64,000 bases of DNA from Heloderma charlesbogerti (lineage: Eukaryota; Chordata; Lepidosauria; Squamata; Helodermatidae). This document shows positions 57,804-64,000 of this stretch, one piece after another. The notes beneath the pieces are model-generated. The model did no database searches and had not been told where the DNA came from. It saw only the letters and a program-made list of their open reading frames with translations. Both the position numbers and the translations under genes were made by a program. Every line of letters begins with the position of its first letter. Position 1 is the stretch's first letter. Location: assembly GCA_026122225.1 (NCBI GenBank), contig JANEZZ010002657.1, forward strand, positions 186,001-250,000, written 5' to 3'.

Positions 57804-58424
57804 TCCAAGATTTGCAGCTTCTTGGCCTATGAATATTCAGGCCTCATTTTGCCCTCTCTTTGCGTCTGCTGTCTTTACCTTTCCCCCCTCCCTCTCTTTT
57901 CCTCTTCTTCTAAAATTGCAGATTCAATTAGTTCTATATGCTGCTTTAGTAATAAAACAATTCCCTCTGTGGCATTAAAATGAGCTCCCTTCATTATTCC
58001 ATTTGGTTCAATGTTACGCTTTCTAACTGTGGGAAGAGGTGGGCCTATGGGCAGCCTGCCCCCTCCCCAAATAGAAGGTGTGCTGACAAGAGAGTGGTGG
58101 GCCAGTGAGAAAAATTGATGGGACAGCACCATGAAGACCTCTGAGTGGTACTGGGGCTGGAAGCCAGATAAACTTGTCTGTATGATGCTCCAGCAAGCAA
58201 CGGATGACGGCTGAGCCTTAAGTAGGGGTTTGGCTTTCTTCAGGCTGGCTAGCCCCGCCACCACACTGACTCTTAAAGGGGTCTGGTCTGTTTTAGCAGC
58301 CTCAGGCTGCAATGAAGTTGGGTGGCTGTGGAATGCTACTGTCTTCATGGCTGGAGTCCTCTGAGTCTGTGGATGGCTCAGACCAATGATCCTCTAAATT
58401 TACCTTTTTTTATATAAGAGTTGC
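57804..58424. other. Intron stretch, nothing recognised
   Basis: Apparently unique. About 57900-58010 is A+T-rich with an AATTAGTT word. Confidence 0.35.
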
Positions 58425-59515
58425 TAGTTTAGACCACAGGAATGTCATGAGTATAGTATATCTTAATTTCTGCAAAGTGTTTCACAAAATTTCCCATTAT
58501 CTCTTGGTTGATGATATGGTAGAATATGGGTTGGATCCCAGTACTGTTAGGTGGATCTATAGGTGGTTGAGCAAATCAACTAAAAAAGTTCTAATGAATG
58601 TCCCGGCATCCTCCTGGAGTGAGGCCTTAAACGGCATGCTGCAGGGATCTGCCTCGGGCCCTGTGCTGGTCAACATTTCTATAAATGCCCTGGCTGAGGG
58701 TGTAGAGTGGTTTGCAAATGGCACAGTTCTCAAATTTGAAAATGACATGAAGCTAGGAGGGGTAGCCAATACCATAGAAGACAGATTCAAGGTTGAAAAG
58801 GATCTTGACAGGCTGGAACACTGCACTGAAACTAACAAGATGAAATGAAATGTGAAATCTTGCATTTAGGTGCAAACATTTAAAAAAATCAAAGGTACAA
58901 ATGGTGGATGGGGGAGACCTGGCTTTGCAGCAGGACGCGTGAAAAGGACCTAGGTGTCTCAGTGGATCACAACCTGAATGTGAGCCAGTAGTGTGATGCA
59001 GCTGCTTAAAAAGCTAGTACAATCTTAGGCTGTATTAACGAAAGCAGAGGGTCCTCATCATGGGAATTAATAGCCTGCATTTGTCAGGCTGCATTTGGGG
59101 CACTACATTTCAAGAAAAACATTGATGAACTGGAGCGTGTAAGAGATGAGCAAATGGGATGGTGAGGGAACTTTGAACTGGGTCCTACAAGGAAAGGTTG
59201 AAAGAGCTGGGAAGCAGAGACATGACGGTGGTCTTCAGATATTGGAAAGGGAGTCATGCAGAAGACTTGTTCTTTGTTGCTCAGGAGGGCAGGAGTGGAA
59301 CCAACGGGTAGAAATTGCACTGAAGCAGATTTAGGAGACATCTGGGAGAAATGCCTAACAAGGGTTGTTTGACAGTGGGATAGCCTTGGGGGACGGGTTC
59401 CTTTGCTGGAGGGCCACCTGTCAGGGATGCTGCATCTTGCATTGCAGAGCCAGCACTGAGCAGGGGGTTGGACTAGATGATCTCCAAGGTATCTCCCAAC
59501 TCTTAGTCTATTCTT
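58425..59515 (+). mobile_element. CR1 LINE 3' half, sense
   Basis: The open frame 58447-58848 carries YLNFCKVFHKISHYLLVDDM, LQGSASGPVLVNISINALAEGV and KFENDMKLGGVANTIEDR. These are decayed versions of FDKVPH, the QGS..GPVLFN block and FADDTKLGG. A decayed C-terminus and the CR1 end 'gagcagggggttggactaga' follow. Confidence 0.8.
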
Positions 59516-60149
59516 TTCATGCTTGAGTTCTTTGTGACTCAGAAGCTTTCAACATGGATTTTAAACTCTCGCTGGTTCACTTGATCTATGTTCCCTTTTC
59601 CATTGCAACTCTTAGAAAATTTCCATAGTGGAAATTTTGGTTGACATAGTTGCTTGGGCTGTATTTTGAGAGAGATCACCTGAATTTGGGAAGGGACACA
59701 TCACAGATGGAGGGAGAGAGCACAAATGGTGTGGTAACAGACACAGGAGAGACAAATTATATTGGCCTCCTGTAGATTAATCCAGATAGAAGACACAATA
59801 CAATAATATCTTTGGGACTAGGTTTCAGCTGATTGGAAGCTTCTGTTAATAACCTAACACAGTGACAAATCCTACAAAGAAATAGTGTCCATTTAGGATG
59901 GAAAGCGGTTTAACAGCCAGATGAAAAATTAGGCTATAGAATGGGATGAGAAAGACATCCAAGTTAAGCAATTAATCAAACTGATGGTAACGTGGCAAGG
60001 AAATAAACATGATAAAAAGGATTTGCTAGAGCAGATTACAGACACATTTTTAAAAGTAGCACAGGGGGCTGGTTGGCTTGGGAATTGCCCTCCTCAGAAA
60101 TCTTCCATCACTCCTGAAATCAATTCTGCATTTCCTTAATAGCAGCTTG
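59516..60149. other. Intron stretch, nothing recognised
   Basis: Apparently unique A+T-rich sequence. Confidence 0.35.
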
Positions 60150-60640
60150 TGTGGAAGCAGCTCCCCCCCACCCCCATTGCCTTAGATTAACCACTAACAG
60201 CAATCCATACATTAAGTGGCGTATTGAATATTTGTCTCGCAACAGTGCTCTTGGAAGTTGTTTATTTCCCGGCTTGTCCTTCTGCGAGGCGTTCAGGTCC
60301 TGTACCTAAATTCTGCAAGACGCTTCCATGTAATATTTGCTGCCCCCGATAGTCTCGCTCCCGGCCCCTCGCTTGGCAAGCAGCTGTTTGGGGGCCTTGC
60401 AATTACAGGCAGCTTTTCTCATAAACGGATTGTTTGTTTCTGGAGACAATTACACTGACTTTATTATACAATGTATGTTTCACTGCAACAACCAACCTGC
60501 TTTATGGGGTTTCGTAATAAAATAGCCAGCTGAGATATGCTCTGCTCGCTAATATGATTCAATTGTATTGTGTTATCTGACCTTTAAAGGGAACTAGCAA
60601 TCTATAATAGCACGGCTGAATAGATCCAGTGGTGCTGAAG
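60150..60640. other. Candidate conserved noncoding element
   Basis: About 490 bp of non-repetitive sequence with no coding signal. It has tightly packed homeobox- and forkhead-like words ('aattacaggc', 'cataaacggattg', 'acaattacactgac', 'gactttattatacaatg', 'ttcgtaataaaat'). Both flanks change character abruptly. The enhancer role is inferred. Confidence 0.4.
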
Positions 60641-60781
60641 GATGGCAGGCTTGGAAATGCTCTCTGTATACAAATGGAGGCCCGTTGGGACCCTCTTAAT
60701 TCCTCAGCCATTGAATGTCAGGTACAATGGGATTTGTGGGGGTGGAGGTACCGAAGCAGGCTGGAAAGGGCAGCCTCCCTT

Positions 60782-60822
60782 CCCCAGCAGAGGGGGCAGG
60801 GCAGGGCAGGGCAGGGCAGGGC
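60782..60822. repeat. (GGGCA)n microsatellite
   Basis: About six GGGCA units, G-rich on the plus strand. Confidence 0.9.
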
Positions 60823-60928
60823 CTTCCGGCGAAGCTAGGACGCTCCTGGTACCAGCTCATCCCTGGGAAGGCAAATGTTTAAAGGATATTTCCCCCCATA
60901 TTGGGTTCAGTTTACTTTTTGTACAGCA

Positions 60929-61222
60929 GCCTTTCCCAACCTGGTACCCTCTTTGATGAGCTTCCGCCGGGCTTTAAAAACCTGGCTGTTCAGGCGGGCA
61001 TTTGGGGTGGGTTAGGGTTCTTTAGATCAGTGTTGTTTTGTTATGGCTTTTGTTGTTGTTCAGTTGATTATGCAAATTTGTTATTAGTATTGAACGCTGC
61101 CTAGAGTGGCTGGGTAGCCGGCCAGATGGGCAGCTAATAAATAAACAAACAAACAAATATGGTATTTTGGACTGCAGTGCCCATGATTCTCAACCAGCAG
61201 GGCACCAGATTGGGGAAAGCTG
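60929..61222. mobile_element. Palindromic hAT-type MITE, copy 3, split by an L2 tail
   Basis: The left piece CAGCCTTTCCCAACCTGG (60929-60952) and the right piece, with 'ggcaccagattggggaaagc' (61158-61222), belong to one palindromic MITE of the 35.0/35.4 kb family. The L2 3' end lies between them. Confidence 0.7.
60953..61157 (+). mobile_element. L2 LINE 3' end, sense, nested in a MITE
   Basis: It has 'gggctttaaaaacctggctg', 'ctgcctagagtggctgggta' and a tail of AATAAATAAACAAACAAAC type. It is heavily 5'-truncated. Confidence 0.75.
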
Positions 61223-61432
61223 TCGTACAGGGGAGGGGCCGTGGCTCTGTGGCAGAGCCCCCGCTTTGCATGCAGAAGGTCCCTGGCTCAGTCCCCAGCA
61301 GCATCTCCAGGGAGGCTGGAAAAAAGCCTGCCTGAAACCCCGGAGAGCCACGGCCGCCTGTCAGTGTCGGCAGTACTGGGCCAGATGGACCAGAGTCTGA
61401 CTCCGAATGAGGCCGCCTCCTATGAACAGTGT
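61223..61432 (+). mobile_element. tRNA-derived SINE (family A), well preserved
   Basis: GTGGCTCTGTGGCAGAGC and CTTTGCATGCAGAAGGTCCC (tRNA-like head) are followed by 'gcctgcctgaaaccccggag' and the tail 'gggccagatggaccagagtc'. This is the most complete copy of family A in the window. It starts at the end of the MITE. Confidence 0.85.
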
Positions 61433-62725
61433 TAAGCAGCTTGGGCCCAGGGGCAGGGCCAGCGTCAAGGGTAGGTGTGGTCGGGCACCAGCCAGTGGGC
61501 CGCACCCCAGCAGGGGCCAGGGACAAGAGCCCCTGGAGTTGCTTTTCCTCTTCACCGTTGCAGTCTGGTTGTTCACCTGCCGGTTTGAGATGAAGCTGGA
61601 TTTGCACGGCACTGACTGACTGTGGCGTTGTGTTGGCCACAAAGCGAATTTCCTCCCCTACCCCAAGCTGATACTGTGTATTAAGCACTGAACCAAACTT
61701 TGATTGGGTGCTTATGGGAATGTACACAAAGAAAACAAACAGCCCCCCTGAAGCAGGCAAGGGAGGGGAGTGCCTGTCAGCATTCACTTGGGAGGAAGGT
61801 AAGCGAGTCCCTTGAGGAGAAGTGGAGTTCCCCCTGCATCACCATCATCAGCCCTACGCATGCCTCTTTACAGGTGCATCCATGCACAGCCACAGATTCC
61901 TTTAACACTGTCTTGGTTCTTCCACCTACCTGCCTTTCCCAGCAGAGTGGTGGGAGGAGGGGATGTTTCAGGTGAGTGGTGAAGAGAGAAAGTGGTGCTG
62001 GAATTTGCCCTTCAGAAAAGGACTGTTGCAGCTGTAGGCGGCTCTTCTTCTGTATTTGAGACACCCCATCAATGCCTCCAAGGCATGCATGAAGCTGTTA
62101 ATTAGCACTGGGCCCAGGACTGAACCTCAGCGGTTGCATCTCTCCAGAGAAAGGCTGAAGCACAAACCACAGTTCTCTTTTGCACCATGTTTCCTTGGGT
62201 GCCCGTCTTACCGGGCAAAATCTGCCCCATATTTTCATACTTGATTCAGGAGCCATTTGTAGAAGATGCACACCCTTGGACCGCTGCTCTCCAGGCCTTC
62301 TGGTGGGGCTCTGGATCTTCTCAGGGCAGAGTCCCAGCTCTCCCTGGCTCTTCCACCTCCCTCTGTAGTCCAGGTTCTTCAGTTGCATACGCCTGGCTCT
62401 TATCTTCCCCAGGCTCCCAATTGTCATCTTGGCTATGAGGCCCTGCCTGTTGGTTTCCAAGGCTGATTTTTTCTGTGCCAACTTTGCTTGTTTAGTCCCT
62501 CCCCCCCTTTGTTCTCTTATTATTATTTAAGATTTTATCAAATAATATGTACCTGCTTCAACACACACATACAGTACAAGATAATTATATACAAGGGCAG
62601 ATCTGCAAAATGTAAAATGCATGTTGCCCAAACACTCTTTGCATAAGTACCATATGATATTATAATGGCATCACTGATAATGTCCTTAAAAGCAAAAGCA
62701 GATATGTGGGTCCATAAGAAAAATT
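61433..62725. other. Intron stretch, nothing recognised
   Basis: Apparently unique. The short words at 62100-62130 ('cactgggcccaggactga') recall CR1 RT sequence, but the match is too short to call. Confidence 0.35.
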
Positions 62726-62840
62726 CCAAAATGCACGGTTGGGCAATATATTTATTAGGACCAGCCAAGAAGTCACAAAATAGTGAGCAAGCTTTTGAGT
62801 TCTCCAGAACTCTTCGTCAGGTTGGATGATAAGCAAAGCG
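62726..62840 (-). mobile_element. Penelope-like element relic with hammerhead-like core, antisense
   Basis: On the minus strand, CTGACGA (62814-62820) is followed by a perfect GAGTTC/GAACTC stem with a TGGA loop, then AAAAGCTTGCTC. GTGACTTCTTGGCTGG and TAATAAAT follow. Same motif order as 34352-34440. The G of the GAAA core is changed to A. Confidence 0.5.
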
Positions 62841-63095
62841 GGCCAGGGAGGGCGTGGGGGTGGGGGATGGGAAGCTGGTTTGATATTGAAGCTGTGCGTT
62901 CAGCATTTGATCATTCTCGTAAGATGGAGGGTAGGGAGGGGTTGCAGACTTAGTTGGCATAGACATGACTAGGTGCGCTGTGCAGGTTTCAGGTCACACG
63001 TGGGATTACTGGGACAAAGAAATGCGGAATGGTTGATTCAGCATTTTTGAAAATATACAATTCAGTTGTTACCCTTACCCAGATATGTACGTATT

Positions 63096-63175
63096 TTATT
63101 TGTTTGTTTATTTATTTATTTCATTTCTCTACCGCCCAATAGCCGAAGCTCACTGGGCAGTTCACAAAAATCAAG
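63096..63175 (-). mobile_element. L2 LINE 3' terminus, antisense
   Basis: A TTTATTTGTTTGTTTATTTA tail is followed by 'taccgcccaatagccgaagc', as at 26243. Only the last 80 bp is present. Confidence 0.75.
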
Positions 63176-63867
63176 GTATTGTCCTACTGTGGATTTTGGA
63201 AAATACCCTGATTCACATCCTACTTCAGCCATATTTCAAAAGATCCAAAGTGTTGATTGATTACTGAAGTTCCTTTGATGCATTTCAAAGGGGAAATGCT
63301 GGGACTGAGTTATTAGTACTGATCTTGCCCCATGTTTTTAAAATGTATTCAATTTCTGCAACTTGACCCAGCACCATTTACTCTTCAGGTCAGATGCAAC
63401 AGCCCAAGTTGGGCCCAAGTTATTGCTGGGCCTGGCTGCAGGAAAGGATTGCTTGTGTCCCCAAGGAGCCCTGGCTGTTCCACTTTTGTAATGAAAGGTG
63501 AGGTTTTCTTTTTGGAGGATGAATGTGGCGTAACAGCAGCACAGCGAAATGGGGCTGTCTTGCAGCCAATGACACACATATACGGCCTTCAGGTTCTTCC
63601 CACCTGCCCACTGCTTGGGCTCCATCTACTGATTTTTTGTGAAATAACTCTTCTGGTGAAGGTCAGAAAATAGTTCTGTCTAATGCTCAGTGCACAAGGA
63701 GTAGGAGGACATTGTGAAATGTCACCTTTTGATGCCATCCGCTGCCTCTTTCCCTGCAAATAAGGTTTTAAGAAAGAAAGTTGACTACTTAAGGAGGGTG
63801 CAAGAAGTTAGAAGTCAGCAGTGAAGACCCATCAGGACCAAATGTTCCTGCTGTGGTGGAAGTGAAC
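63176..63867. other. Intron stretch, nothing recognised
   Basis: Apparently unique sequence with short fortuitous open frames. Confidence 0.35.
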
Positions 63868-64000
63868 TGCCCAATGAAACTTGGTGGGATGACTCCCATG
63901 ACTGGACTACAGCAATTGAAGGATATAACTTGTTCAAAAAGAACTGGAGGAACAGAAAGGGAGGTGGGGTTGCACTGTATGTGAAAAATACATATCTCTG
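63868..64000 (+). mobile_element. CR1 LINE endonuclease fragment (subfamily 2), sense, cut by window end
   Basis: It has ETWWDDSHDWTTAIEGYNLF-like wording, then 'aacagaaagggaggtggggt' and 'gtatgtgaaaaatacatat'. It matches 54820-54940 closely. It continues beyond the window. Confidence 0.85.

Noticed and set aside
61223..61300. tRNA-Ala gene
   Set aside because: Only the SINE head is tRNA-like. The acceptor stem does not close, and the same head recurs with a common non-tRNA tail at four other places.

Overview
The window looks like a squamate reptile genome, probably a lizard. It combines one vertebrate coding exon with LINEs typical of squamates: RTE-BovB, CR1 with an esterase-type ORF1, and L2. 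It also holds tRNA- and 5S-derived SINEs and many small hAT-type DNA transposons. There is no operon structure and no prokaryotic signal.

The only host coding sequence I can support is exon 1 of a heparan sulfate glucosamine 3-O-sulfotransferase on the + strand (6758-7278). The best match is HS3ST4, because of the KGPPARKLL / LTYxCYSLxGG signal-anchor region. The exon sits in a CpG island of about 4.7 kb and ends at a CG|GTAAGG splice donor. Everything downstream to 64000 is read as part of a very long intron 1, and everything upstream as promoter and 5' flank.

Layout: 1-3470 is upstream flank with a SINE and a CR1 tail. 3475-3958 is a palindrome-rich hAT MITE at the edge of the island. 4150-8900 is the CpG island with GC boxes, an overlapping uORF and exon 1. 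9-15 kb holds an L2 tail, a hAT element, a SINE and a BovB 3' end with clean target duplications. 15.26-19.92 kb is a nearly full-length antisense CR1 with tandemly repeated 5' end. 20-26 kb holds CR1 relics, a 5S/CR1 chimeric SINE and a Penelope-like remnant. 26.2-30.3 kb is a long antisense L2 split by a hAT element that carries a telomere-like TTAGGG array. 31-36 kb holds L2 and CR1 relics, several MITEs and a hAT within a hAT. 37.7-48.2 kb is one L2 broken open by an antisense RTE-like LINE, a BovB with an uninterrupted 1047-codon ORF, and a second copy of the palindromic MITE. 50.4-53.2 kb is an antisense BovB with an 11-bp target duplication. 53.4-59.5 kb is a CR1 mosaic. 60-64 kb holds a possible conserved noncoding element, a MITE split by an L2, a SINE, a second Penelope-like relic and the start of another CR1.

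Functionally, the host content is the start of one Golgi sulfotransferase gene. The rest is a layered record of transposition. The most unusual items are the intact BovB, the palindromic hAT MITE family, the hAT that carries telomere-like repeats, hammerhead-like cores in the Penelope-like remnants, the repeated CR1 5' end, and two LINEs lying head to head 182 bp apart.
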